Translations under genes and position numbers: made by a program
In this document: positions 17,073-26,486 of the stretch, in pieces
Layout: each line of letters opens with the position of its first letter
Position numbering within the stretch: position 1 is the stretch's first letter
NCBI GenBank assembly: GCA_964481425.1
Contig: CAYZTM010000006.1
Coordinates: 1 to 64,000 of the forward strand
Direction of reading: 5' to 3'
DNA: 64,000 bases
From: MKUN01 sp964481425
GTDB lineage: Bacteria > Bacteroidota > Bacteroidia > Chitinophagales > Chitinophagaceae
The notes under the pieces: generated by a model
Seen by the model: only the letters and a program-made list of their open reading frames with translations
Database searches by the model: none
What the model was told of the DNA's origin: nothing

Positions 17073-20000
17073 ATGAGAAAAACAGCGATCATCATTACCT
17101 TATCTTTCCTGGCTTTTTTGCAGGCCAATGCCCAAACTGAGCATGTATTTACCATACAAAAGGACCAGATACATTCCGGCTATGTGACAAAAAAAGTCTG
17201 GCTTGACCACTACAGCATGCCGAAGGTGAAGCTAAAAGATCTTAGCTATGCCACGAGTGGCATAGTGCTACCTTTAGACGCCATCCCATCCGACCCTAAC
17301 AAATTTGATATTATGCTGGGCAAAGACCGCAAAAGGCCTTTTGCATTAGTATCTCTACCCGTTTACAGCCTGGATGGCGACAGCAGAAAAATTAAGCAAT
17401 TAAGTGCATTTACGGTCACTATTAAAGAAAAACCGGGAGCAGAACCTGCCTTTAGTTACAGTAGTCAACCAAGAGCTGCAAAGGGCACAGCCGCCAGTTC
17501 TCCTCTGGCGAGCGGTAGCTGGTACAAAATAGCCGTGAGCGAAACGGGCTTTTATAAAATAGACTATACACTGCTTAGCCAAATGGGTGTTAACCCCGCA
17601 AATATCAACCCGGCAAATATCAGGGTGTTTGGCAATGGTGGAAATATGCTGTCCGAGAACAACGCAATTCCAAGGCCTGATGACCTGACGGAAAATGCTA
17701 TTTGGGTGAATGATGGCGGAGACAACAAGTTTGACCAGGGAGATTATGTGGTTTTTTATGCCGTAGGACCTACGGCATGGACCAAAGACCCATCCTCAAA
17801 TACTTTCCGCCATCAGGGCAACCTATATGATGACAAGGCCTATTATTTCGTAAACTTTGATGCCGCAGGGCTACGCATTGCAACCCAAACCGACATACCA
17901 CAAAGCAATATTATGGTAAGCAGTTACAATGACCACCAGGTGCATGAAGAAGACCTTGTAAATGTCGGCGGCTTCGGTAAGCAATGGTGGGGTGAAGCTT
18001 TCAGCAGTGGCCCCGGCGGAACAGTCAGCAACTCTTTCAATTTCGACCTGGGAAATACTGTCGATTCTGCAAGGTTTCATATAGTTGTAGGTTCACGTTC
18101 TGCTGCAATAACCAATACGATGAAGATAAATGTTAACGGTCACCTGGAGAAAATAGTGCTTTTTGATTCGCAGGCCGGACAAAGTGATGAACAGAACGCA
18201 ATACTGGAAAAGAATGCCGATTTCAACATGGTACAAAGCGGAGCGACAAATGTAACCCTCACTTACAGCCCGTATAGTACAGATGACAAAGCATACCTCG
18301 ACTATATAGAAATAAACACACGCAGAGCGCTTAGCTTTAGCGGGATACAATTCTCGTTCCGGGACCTGAATAGTGTGAGTGCCGGAAATAAAGCGCAGTA
18401 CCTGGTAGGCAATGCAAATAGTGGTACCCAAATATGGGACATAACAAACCCTCTTGTACCCATGAAGATGGATGGAACTCTGAATGGTAGCACATACAGC
18501 TTTTCGCAGTATGCCGACACGCTGCACGAGTTTGCAGCATTCAATAACAGTAGCCAGCTGCCCGTTCCCGAATTTGCTGGCACTGTAGACAATCAAAACC
18601 TGCACGGATCAGGGCAAGCTGACCTTATCATCGTGACAGACCCAGCTTTCCTCGATGCAGCAAATGCTTTGGCCGATTTCCATACCACACATGACCATAT
18701 GCGCGTAGCCGTGGCTACCACCACGCAGGTGTATAATGAGTTTTCATCAGGCTCAAAGGATATTAGCGCGATCAGGGATTTTGCACGGATGTATTACAAA
18801 CGGGCGGGAAACGACACTACTCAAATGCCAAAATATTTGTTACTTATAGGGGATGCATCCTATGACCCTAAAGACAGGGTGGCAAATAATAATGACCATG
18901 TGCCCATATACGAATCAGAAGAGTCGCATTTACTTACCAATAGTTTCTGTAATGACGACTTTTTTGGAATGTTGGATGACAATGAGAACATCAGTGCGGC
19001 AGGTATCGCCAATACAATCGATGTGGGTGTTGGCCGCTTCCCCGTCAATACGGAAAAGGATGCCATGGCTATGGTCGACAAGATAAAACATTACAAAAGC
19101 ACTGCAGCGTTAGGTCCATGGAGATTGCAAGATATGTTTGTGGCAGACAATGAGGACCCGGCGGGCCCGCACATGAGTGATGCAGATTATATGTCACAAA
19201 CGGTAGGGAGCAAGAGTAACATTTACAATCATACAAAAGTCTTTCTTGATGCCCTGCCCACCGTATCAAGCCCTGGAGGTGCCAGGTGTCCTCAGGCCAA
19301 TAAGATCATAGATGACCAGATGTACAAGGGTTGCTTTTTCGTGAATTATAGCGGGCATGGCAATACAACTGTATGGTCGGCTAAACGCATATTGACGGAA
19401 GACGACTATAATGGGTGGACCAACTACGATAACATGCCCTTCATGGTTACGGCTACATGCGACTTCGGACGCTTTGATCAACCCTCATACGTATCCGCCG
19501 GAGAAGCTTTGGTTATTAAGAACAATGGCGGTGTTATTGTCGCTCTCACTACAACACAACTAGTGTATGCAGCACAAAACAGAACCATGAACCATGATTT
19601 TCTTGAAGCCCAGTTTACCCACCTGGCGAACAATAAATGGTACCGTTTTGGTGATGCATTCAGAATTGGCAAAAACCAAACCTACCAGGTGCTTACTGAC
19701 CCTTATTCACTTGTCAATTTCAGGAAATTTGCTTTGTTAGGGGATCCTGCCTTATTACCCGATTTTCCTCAGTACACCGTCATGACAGATTCGATAAAAA
19801 ATACAGGTACTTCCCTGAATGTTGACACAGTCAGCGCTCTTGGCTCCTATGTAGTCTATGGAAGCGTGCGCGGAGACAACAACGAGGTGCTGACTGATTT
19901 TAACGGAAAGCTTTATGTTTCGTATTACGATAAACCTCGAACAACGGACGTAACTACCTATAATGGCGCCAAATCATTCCAAACCCAAAACAATGTCATT

Positions 20001-20843
20001 TATAAAGGTCGGGCTACCGTGACGAACGGCCAATTCTCGTATACGTTCATTGTGCCTAAAGACATAAATTACGAATTCGGTAAAGGAAAATTAAGCTCAT
20101 ATGCCGAGAATGGAATTACCGATGCTGCAGGCGATGATACATCCTTCGTATTGGGTGGGTACGCTGATGACCCTGTAACGGATGACAATCCACCGATCGT
20201 AAAACCCTATATCGGCGATAGCCTTTTCAAAGATGGCGGCATTACGGGGGCCAATACCCTACTGTATGTAAGTCTTGAGGACGAAACTGGCATTAATGTG
20301 TCAGGAAATGCTGTGGGACATGACCTTACAGCGGTAATGGATGGCAATATAGACGTGCCCTATATACTCAATGATTATTACGAAACAGAACCTAATACAT
20401 ACCAAAATGGCCATGTTTATTTCCCCCTTAGCAACCTGAGTGTAGGCAAACACACCATAGTAGTAAAGGCCTGGGATGTTAATAACAACTCCGGGGAAGG
20501 TGTGGTGAACTTCGAGGTGGTAGATGGCGATATAGTTAAGCTTCAGGACCTGATCAACTACCCCAACCCGTTCAAAGATGTCACCCATTTCTTCTTTGAG
20601 CATAATCACCCGGATGAAGCGCTGAACGTAGAGATAAACATCTACAATACGGCCGGTTTGCTGGTGCGTAAGATCCGGCAGAGCTTCACCCCAAGCAATA
20701 GCAGGAGCAACGAGATAACATGGGACGGCACCAGCGATGGAGGAGCCAAATTGCCTGCAGGCGTGTATGTATACAGGGTAAATGTAGCGACAGCCACGGG
20801 CGCCCAAAGCAGTGCATACCAAAAGCTGGTATTGCTACGTTAA
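17073..20843 (+). CDS. porU: Type IX secretion sortase PorU (C25 peptidase family)
   Basis: 1256 residues. Signal peptide (about 1-20), an N-terminal beta-rich propeptide-like region, then a C25 gingipain-type peptidase domain with His762 in NYSGHGN and Cys796 in TATCDF as the catalytic pair. The end (LINYPNPFKD to KLVLLR) resembles a type IX sorting domain, which PorU keeps. PorU cuts the sorting domain off cargo at the cell surface and joins it to lipopolysaccharide or another acceptor. It is followed by porV and divergent from gldJ, as in Flavobacterium. Confidence 0.93.
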   Translation: MRKTAIIITLSFLAFLQANAQTEHVFTIQKDQIHSGYVTKKVWLDHYSMPKVKLKDLSYATSGIVLPLDAIPSDPNKFDIMLGKDRKRPFALVSLPVYSLDGDSRKIKQLSAFTVTIKEKPGAEPAFSYSSQPRAAKGTAASSPLASGSWYKIAVSETGFYKIDYTLLSQMGVNPANINPANIRVFGNGGNMLSENNAIPRPDDLTENAIWVNDGGDNKFDQGDYVVFYAVGPTAWTKDPSSNTFRHQGNLYDDKAYYFVNFDAAGLRIATQTDIPQSNIMVSSYNDHQVHEEDLVNVGGFGKQWWGEAFSSGPGGTVSNSFNFDLGNTVDSARFHIVVGSRSAAITNTMKINVNGHLEKIVLFDSQAGQSDEQNAILEKNADFNMVQSGATNVTLTYSPYSTDDKAYLDYIEINTRRALSFSGIQFSFRDLNSVSAGNKAQYLVGNANSGTQIWDITNPLVPMKMDGTLNGSTYSFSQYADTLHEFAAFNNSSQLPVPEFAGTVDNQNLHGSGQADLIIVTDPAFLDAANALADFHTTHDHMRVAVATTTQVYNEFSSGSKDISAIRDFARMYYKRAGNDTTQMPKYLLLIGDASYDPKDRVANNNDHVPIYESEESHLLTNSFCNDDFFGMLDDNENISAAGIANTIDVGVGRFPVNTEKDAMAMVDKIKHYKSTAALGPWRLQDMFVADNEDPAGPHMSDADYMSQTVGSKSNIYNHTKVFLDALPTVSSPGGARCPQANKIIDDQMYKGCFFVNYSGHGNTTVWSAKRILTEDDYNGWTNYDNMPFMVTATCDFGRFDQPSYVSAGEALVIKNNGGVIVALTTTQLVYAAQNRTMNHDFLEAQFTHLANNKWYRFGDAFRIGKNQTYQVLTDPYSLVNFRKFALLGDPALLPDFPQYTVMTDSIKNTGTSLNVDTVSALGSYVVYGSVRGDNNEVLTDFNGKLYVSYYDKPRTTDVTTYNGAKSFQTQNNVIYKGRATVTNGQFSYTFIVPKDINYEFGKGKLSSYAENGITDAAGDDTSFVLGGYADDPVTDDNPPIVKPYIGDSLFKDGGITGANTLLYVSLEDETGINVSGNAVGHDLTAVMDGNIDVPYILNDYYETEPNTYQNGHVYFPLSNLSVGKHTIVVKAWDVNNNSGEGVVNFEVVDGDIVKLQDLINYPNPFKDVTHFFFEHNHPDEALNVEINIYNTAGLLVRKIRQSFTPSNSRSNEITWDGTSDGGAKLPAGVYVYRVNVATATGAQSSAYQKLVLLR

Positions 20844-20949
20844 TAGTAAATAAGCGATGTACTTCCTGATTTTTAGAGAATTAAGGCGTAATATTGCAAA
20901 CCATAATAAAAAGAGAACAAATAGTTATTTTATCAAATACAATACAAGA

Positions 20950-22134
20950 ATGGCAAAACGCTTTGCTTTTATCGGGATCGGTATATTAACAATGCTTTGG
21001 TGCAGTGAAGGCTATGCGCAGAGTAGCGGAGTAAACCTCAATGGTACAACCAATACCATAACTACAGCGGTACCTTTTTTAAGGATATCTCCTGACGCCC
21101 GCGCAGGATCTATGGGTGATGTGGGCCTGGCAACCACTGCGGACGCCAATGCACAATATTGGAACGTGGGTAAAATACCTTTTGCTGAAAAGAAATATGG
21201 TGTATCCGTTACTTATACCCCCTGGCTTAAAGACCTGGTGCCCGATATATTCCTTGCATATATTGCCGGTTATGCCAAGTTCGGGCAGGATGATAACCAG
21301 GCGGTAAGCGCCTCGATGCGCTACTTCTCCCTGGGTGACATAAATTATACTGACATCAATGCGAACTCACTAGGTACAGGCAAGCCCCGTGAATATTCCT
21401 TCGACTTTGGTTATTCACGCCGTCTTTCTCCTTACCTGTCAACAGGGGTAAGCCTGCGCTATATACATTCTGCTATCATTAGCGGCTTAAGCAATTTCTC
21501 CGACTACAAACCCGGAAATGCTTTTGGCGCAGATATAGGCGTGTATTTCAACAAGACCACCGAGCTGGAAGAAGATCGCAAGACAAATATCAGTATAGGG
21601 GCTGCGCTTACAAATGTTGGCTCAAAAATATCTTATAATTCAACCCATAAAGATTTTATCCCCATCAACCTTGGCATAGGGGCTGCCTATACTTACCAGG
21701 CAGATGCCTATAACAAGGTAACTGCAGCCTTAGACTTCAACAAACTACTTGTACCCAGTCCTCAATATGATGCATCTGGCAACCAGTATTATCCCGACAA
21801 GTCAGTGGTATCAGGCATGCTTGGTTCCTTTAGCGATGCACCTGGTGGCTTTAACGAAGAGCTGAAAGAGATAGATATATCTGCAGGCCTTGAATATTGG
21901 TATCAGAACCAGTTTGCCGTACGTGCGGGTTATTTCTATGAGCCTAAAACAAAAGGCGACAGAAAATATTTCACCTGCGGCGTTGGGGTTAAGTACAATG
22001 TATTTGCACTCAACGTAGCTTACCTCGTTCCTTCAGGCTCAGGTATCAACCGCAACCCATTGTCGAATACTTTGCGCTTCTCGCTGATGTTCGAGTTTGA
22101 CAAGATCAACAAGAAAGAAGGCAGCGACGATTAA
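20950..22134 (+). CDS. porV: Type IX secretion outer membrane protein PorV (LptO)
   Basis: 394 residues from the ATG at 20950, which begins a proper signal peptide ending GYAQ; an upstream in-frame ATG at 20857 would add 31 unlikely residues. The FadL-like barrel starts with the PorV hallmark FLRISPDARAGSMGDVG and ends in LRFSLMFEF. PorV carries cargo from the SprA translocon to the PorU sortase. It lies 106 bases after porU on the same strand and ends at a strong terminator, so porU-porV is one unit. Confidence 0.93.
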   Translation: MAKRFAFIGIGILTMLWCSEGYAQSSGVNLNGTTNTITTAVPFLRISPDARAGSMGDVGLATTADANAQYWNVGKIPFAEKKYGVSVTYTPWLKDLVPDIFLAYIAGYAKFGQDDNQAVSASMRYFSLGDINYTDINANSLGTGKPREYSFDFGYSRRLSPYLSTGVSLRYIHSAIISGLSNFSDYKPGNAFGADIGVYFNKTTELEEDRKTNISIGAALTNVGSKISYNSTHKDFIPINLGIGAAYTYQADAYNKVTAALDFNKLLVPSPQYDASGNQYYPDKSVVSGMLGSFSDAPGGFNEELKEIDISAGLEYWYQNQFAVRAGYFYEPKTKGDRKYFTCGVGVKYNVFALNVAYLVPSGSGINRNPLSNTLRFSLMFEFDKINKKEGSDD

Positions 22135-22161
22135 TATCGATCAGGCCATTAAAAAAAACAT

Positions 22162-22190
22162 AAAAAAGCATGGCTAAGGCCATGCTTTTT
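22162..22190 (+). terminator. Terminator of porU-porV
   Basis: Perfect 7-bp arms GCATGGC (22168-22174) and GCCATGC (22179-22185), four-base loop, five T residues after and six A residues before. Confidence 0.88.
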
Positions 22191-22275
22191 GCTATATATA
22201 CTAATGACTATACGATACAGGCTTAGTCGGCAATAAGACTTATATTAGCCCCATAATACAGCAACCGATACATTC

Positions 22276-23832
22276 ATGAAACTGGCAGATTCATTTTCTC
22301 TTTTCCTGTATGCATTTAAAACCGACGCTACAGAACTGAACCAGGCCGACTCTATGTGGCAACGTTCAGGACTGGAGCCTGAAAAGAACTTTTATTTCCG
22401 TCATGTGCAGGATTTCTTCATTAAGAACAATGGAGATATGACGAACATTAAAGACGAATCGTGCTGCATAAGCTATGAATTAAATAATGCCAAACTGAGC
22501 GATACACAAAAGGAAAAACTCATCCTGATCAGCCAGTTGTTGTCGCGTCCCTCTCAAACCTATGACAAGAAAGAAGAGGCAATTAAGTTCAAACTATGCA
22601 CTGACAAATCCATACTTAGCCCCCGGATACTTTATAATCCATTGACGGGCATAGGCATACTGTCGTTCGGGTTCATCCTAATGAAAGAAAGCAATACGCT
22701 GGAAAACCTCATTAACCTGAATTACCAGTTAAGGGTATTTGGCCGGGGAGACTCCGGCGAATTTAGCATAGCAAGGAATGAACACCCTGCAGCGCAGGAA
22801 CAGGAAAACAGGCTTGAAGATAGGCTCGCTCAGTTCTATATAGGGAACAAAAAGGATGAAAGCCAGGAACATAGATGGAATATCAACACCCTCGTGAACA
22901 TCCTTATGCAGGAAATACCTGCTGAAAAGGTAAACATCCTGTCGCCCAACCGCCTGCAAGCATTCACTTATGCCAAACCGGAGCAAAAACTGGATGAGGA
23001 AGAACTACAGGTAGCCTCTTTCAGGCTAAGGCATGTATACAACCTGAACTATACCCCGGGAAGGGCCTATATCAACAAGGCCATAGAAACGGAGCAAATG
23101 TTCGAGCAGATACATTTCGGAGCATCTATTGAAGGTTGTGCCGTTATCGTGAATGAAGATGCAGACAACTTACCGGCATTCCTGAAAGACTATGACCTGG
23201 TAGTGAAAAACCGGTATGTATGGACCTATTTCCTCGCTTATTATCAGAGGCTGGCACTTATAGAAATGGACGAGCAGCTATCATTCTTATACGATGATGG
23301 CCAGCCGCAGAAGGAGAAACTGCTCAATGCCTCATCAAACCTTTCAAAAATAGAGCTGCGCACCTTCTTCACACAAGTATCTTACTTTAGCCAGCATAAT
23401 GACTTTTTTGATTTCTGCAGGAGCAACCTGAAACTGGGCGAGATGTTCGGCAACCTGAAAGACAAGCTTGCAGACATAAGCCGGATATTACAGGAACAAA
23501 CAGAAGAGGAAGAAAAAGAACGCGAAAAGAAACGCGAAAAGAAAGACAGGATATTGGAAGTAATGATAGCCATGCTGTTGATCCCGGAAATAGTATTCGA
23601 GTTCCTGAGCATGCTGGCCCATGTCTTCGAGATCAACTTCCCGTTGGAACACCATACGTTCATCACCTATGGCCTGTTCATCTTCTCGCTGTTACTAATG
23701 ATCACACTGATACCATTCGCTATACGTATATACAAGGAGTATTACCTTGCGGCGCGCTCCTACCTGAAAAAAGAAGACTTACCGCATGATGCCGGCTTCA
23801 AAAAGGGTGGCGTGGACAAAGCAGGCTGGTAG
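22276..23832 (+). CDS. Membrane protein of unknown function with CorA-like layout
   Basis: 518 residues with no signal peptide. The large N-terminal part (1-400) is soluble and charged and I do not recognise it. A helical, highly charged stretch follows (EEEEKEREKKREKKDR, about 413-430), then two close membrane helices (about 432-450 and 465-485) and a basic tail. A long cytoplasmic domain, a coiled helix and two terminal helices is the general shape of CorA-type Mg/Zn channels, but I see no GMN motif between the helices, so an ion channel role is only a guess. It converges on the five-gene STAND operon. Function unknown. Confidence 0.7.
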   Translation: MKLADSFSLFLYAFKTDATELNQADSMWQRSGLEPEKNFYFRHVQDFFIKNNGDMTNIKDESCCISYELNNAKLSDTQKEKLILISQLLSRPSQTYDKKEEAIKFKLCTDKSILSPRILYNPLTGIGILSFGFILMKESNTLENLINLNYQLRVFGRGDSGEFSIARNEHPAAQEQENRLEDRLAQFYIGNKKDESQEHRWNINTLVNILMQEIPAEKVNILSPNRLQAFTYAKPEQKLDEEELQVASFRLRHVYNLNYTPGRAYINKAIETEQMFEQIHFGASIEGCAVIVNEDADNLPAFLKDYDLVVKNRYVWTYFLAYYQRLALIEMDEQLSFLYDDGQPQKEKLLNASSNLSKIELRTFFTQVSYFSQHNDFFDFCRSNLKLGEMFGNLKDKLADISRILQEQTEEEEKEREKKREKKDRILEVMIAMLLIPEIVFEFLSMLAHVFEINFPLEHHTFITYGLFIFSLLLMITLIPFAIRIYKEYYLAARSYLKKEDLPHDAGFKKGGVDKAGW

Positions 23833-23866
23833 CGCAAAAAAAATGAATAGCTAACCCATTTCCCGG

Positions 23867-25141
23867 CTAAAGACCATCAACAAGGTTGCCATTCATATCC
23901 GTTTTAAGAAATACAAGATCGGAATAACTGCCATCGTTCTTGGGATCAGAAATGACATAGGCAATGATCACATAACCATCATTTACCGGAAATATGCCTA
24001 AAGGCATTGTAGCAGCATCAGGCAGATTAATGGTCCTTTGCCATTCGCTATTTAATTGAGCCCCCATCTTTACTAAAGCTATGTGAGTAGTGGAGTTCTC
24101 ATTGGCCAGGAAGAAATTATCCGTCGCCGTAACGATATAACCACCATCAGGGGTGTTTTTGATAAGCGGGAGGGATGACTGGTCCTCAAATGTAAAAGCC
24201 GCAGTATCAGACCGTATGCCAGTAAACGCGCTGTAACCTTCCAGCACAATTGCCTCACCGGATACCTGGTTGAATGAGTTTGGTAAAATATCGAAAACCC
24301 TATACCCAAAAGGTGCAGATGCAGAAGACATCAATACTGTATTGCCATCTGCCGAAATTGCAATGGACTCACCTACTGTATAGATACCGCTAACTACATC
24401 ATTTAAGACAGGTGGTTTTATAACAGACCATGCCGAGTCACCATTTTCGTTAGTACGCAGCACAAAGGCACTCCCGTTAAGCAAAGGGCCTGTTTGCTGA
24501 GCTACATAGTAGGTACCTGTGATATAGACCGCATCGTTATTAGCAACCATGCTCAAGGGCTGAGCTTTGATACTGTCTGCAATACCCCTTATGGCCTTCG
24601 TGTATTGCAGGGTACCGTCCGAACTATTGACCTTTAGTATGAATGTTGCAGGATTGCCCATATCATTCGAGCTGGCGCCTGCGGATATCAGGAGATTGTC
24701 ATCCGGAGCAAGACAAGTTGTTAGACTATTAGCGTTGCCGGGTGGAAAATTATAATCTATATGCCATACGCTATCACCCGAGGCTGTATATTTAGTTGCG
24801 AATAGGCTGCTGCGACTCACATTATCATAACCCGAAACAATAAAACCGCCATCGCTAGTAGCTGTAAAGCTGGTAGGATGCGACGAGGATTGAGAAATAT
24901 TTTTTTCCCAAACCTTGTTACCATGGGCATCAAGTTTTATAATAAGCAAAGCGCCATGCTCATCGAGTGTAGCGGTTACATAAGTGCCTTCAGCAAGCTG
25001 TACCGGCGGAATGGCTGAAGTAAGTTCATAGCCGATACGGTAGCTTTTGAATTTCGTGTAGGTATCTACAGTGCTTTTTTTACAGGCAAAGAAGCACAGC
25101 ATCACAAAATATAAGGCTACCTTAATACTGCGCATTACCAT
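23867..25141 (-). CDS. Propeller-like lipoprotein (second copy)
   Basis: 424 residues. Lipoprotein signal with CFFAC followed by KKS; the start may be the ATG at 25141 or 25135. The rest is built of repeats of about 45-60 residues of the form TSDGGFIVSGY...KYTASGDSVW, which suggest a beta-propeller of the kind often found in exported Bacteroidota proteins. It resembles the upstream gene product in signal, CKKST start and repeat style, so the two are probably an old tandem duplication. Last gene of the operon starting at 31411; its start overlaps the end of the upstream gene by up to 20 bases. Ligand unknown. Confidence 0.75.
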   Translation of the reverse strand: MVMRSIKVALYFVMLCFFACKKSTVDTYTKFKSYRIGYELTSAIPPVQLAEGTYVTATLDEHGALLIIKLDAHGNKVWEKNISQSSSHPTSFTATSDGGFIVSGYDNVSRSSLFATKYTASGDSVWHIDYNFPPGNANSLTTCLAPDDNLLISAGASSNDMGNPATFILKVNSSDGTLQYTKAIRGIADSIKAQPLSMVANNDAVYITGTYYVAQQTGPLLNGSAFVLRTNENGDSAWSVIKPPVLNDVVSGIYTVGESIAISADGNTVLMSSASAPFGYRVFDILPNSFNQVSGEAIVLEGYSAFTGIRSDTAAFTFEDQSSLPLIKNTPDGGYIVTATDNFFLANENSTTHIALVKMGAQLNSEWQRTINLPDAATMPLGIFPVNDGYVIIAYVISDPKNDGSYSDLVFLKTDMNGNLVDGL

Positions 25142-26486
25142 TGGTTTTGATCATTAACAAATTGCTGGAGTCCTTACCGAAACTCTGTATAGTGCCTGCG
25201 AGCACATAGTGATCATTACCCGCCAGCGAAAGCCCAGATGTATAAATAGACTCATTGGGAAAGGAAAAAGTACCAGTATTCACAAGACTCAGATCGGAGC
25301 CCACAGTAAATAACTTAGATCTTGTTGTAGTGTTGAAATTGGTGTAGGCATTGATCATTACATTACCATCAGACCTGTTAATAGCTTTGCGGAGATAAAG
25401 ACCTTCCCCTGTGTTAATATCTGAAGAATCTACAGCGGACCCCGATGAGGCATCAAGCTTGGTCAGCCGTATAGAAAAATCGCCGGAATTATTTTGCAGG
25501 ATAGCCATTATCAACAACGGATTGCCTGACGGTAATAACAACACTTGCGAAAACTGGAGATCATAATCTGTTACCAAAGCGTAAGTAACAGAGGTACCCC
25601 GGCTCTCTATATATTGCCCACCATAAGTGGATCGGCTGTACTGCAACTGCCCGTCAGCCGTTAATTTATAAACATTAATGTATGTAGCTAGTGTACCCGA
25701 TAACGATGTATTATCAGTAGAATAATATCCTGTACCGGAAAATATCATACTGCCATCAGGCATCTCGGCCATACCCTCAATAGTTGCATAATCGGCGGTA
25801 CTGTCCTGCAATGGGAAGGGCAGATCATTATCCTGCCAAAGGACCCCACCTGAAGGAGATATCATGGCAAGGAACGGTACCGAGCCTCCATCCTCTCCTT
25901 TTACGGGGCCTATGGTGCGTGTATAGGTACCATTAACGATAAAATTGCCGTTGCTGAGCGGCCACAGGTTATTGATGGTATGCAAAGGTTGTCCATTAGG
26001 TAACAGGTCAAGAGGGGTCTTGAACAGCAGGTCGCCATCGGTATTGAATTTGAGCAGGGACGGGGTACCCGCAGTATCGGTACCAGCAATGTACAGTGAC
26101 TGCCCATCACAAATGAAATTACCTGAGTTAACCAGCCGCCTGTTCCACTGGTAGCTCGCTACATGAAAGCTGCCATAAACACGGTTCCATACCTGGTTTC
26201 CTTTGCTGTCTGTCTTAAGGATAGCCAGCTTTGTGGCCCATCCCCCAACAGCAGTATTTTTCTGGTAATACCAGCAATAACAATTACCGGCATTGTCTGT
26301 AACTATGTCACCCGTATTGGACTGAAAAGAATTAGGACCTGCGTTGAATGCCAAAGTTGGTTCAGGGAACACCTTAATAAAGGTGTCCTGCTGTGGGCTG
26401 GTAGTACTCTTTTTACAGGCACTAATACCCAGCACAACACATCCAAGCAATACTATGTTCTTCAATAAGTTCATTAATTCTATCAT
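25122..26486 (-). CDS. Propeller-like lipoprotein (first copy)
   Basis: 454 residues. Lipoprotein signal ending VLGISAC with KKST next; start at 26486 (ATG within an ATGA overlap with the upstream stop) or at 26474. Propeller-type repeats (AILKTDSKGNQVWNRVYG; MISPSGGVLWQDND; YKLTADGQLQYS) fill the mature part. It is likely anchored to the outer membrane, facing either the periplasm or the outside. The neighbouring 23867-25141 gene encodes a paralogue. The coupling by overlap to the barrel gene implies joint production. Confidence 0.75.
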   Translation of the reverse strand: MIELMNLLKNIVLLGCVVLGISACKKSTTSPQQDTFIKVFPEPTLAFNAGPNSFQSNTGDIVTDNAGNCYCWYYQKNTAVGGWATKLAILKTDSKGNQVWNRVYGSFHVASYQWNRRLVNSGNFICDGQSLYIAGTDTAGTPSLLKFNTDGDLLFKTPLDLLPNGQPLHTINNLWPLSNGNFIVNGTYTRTIGPVKGEDGGSVPFLAMISPSGGVLWQDNDLPFPLQDSTADYATIEGMAEMPDGSMIFSGTGYYSTDNTSLSGTLATYINVYKLTADGQLQYSRSTYGGQYIESRGTSVTYALVTDYDLQFSQVLLLPSGNPLLIMAILQNNSGDFSIRLTKLDASSGSAVDSSDINTGEGLYLRKAINRSDGNVMINAYTNFNTTTRSKLFTVGSDLSLVNTGTFSFPNESIYTSGLSLAGNDHYVLAGTIQSFGKDSSNLLMIKTNGNAQY

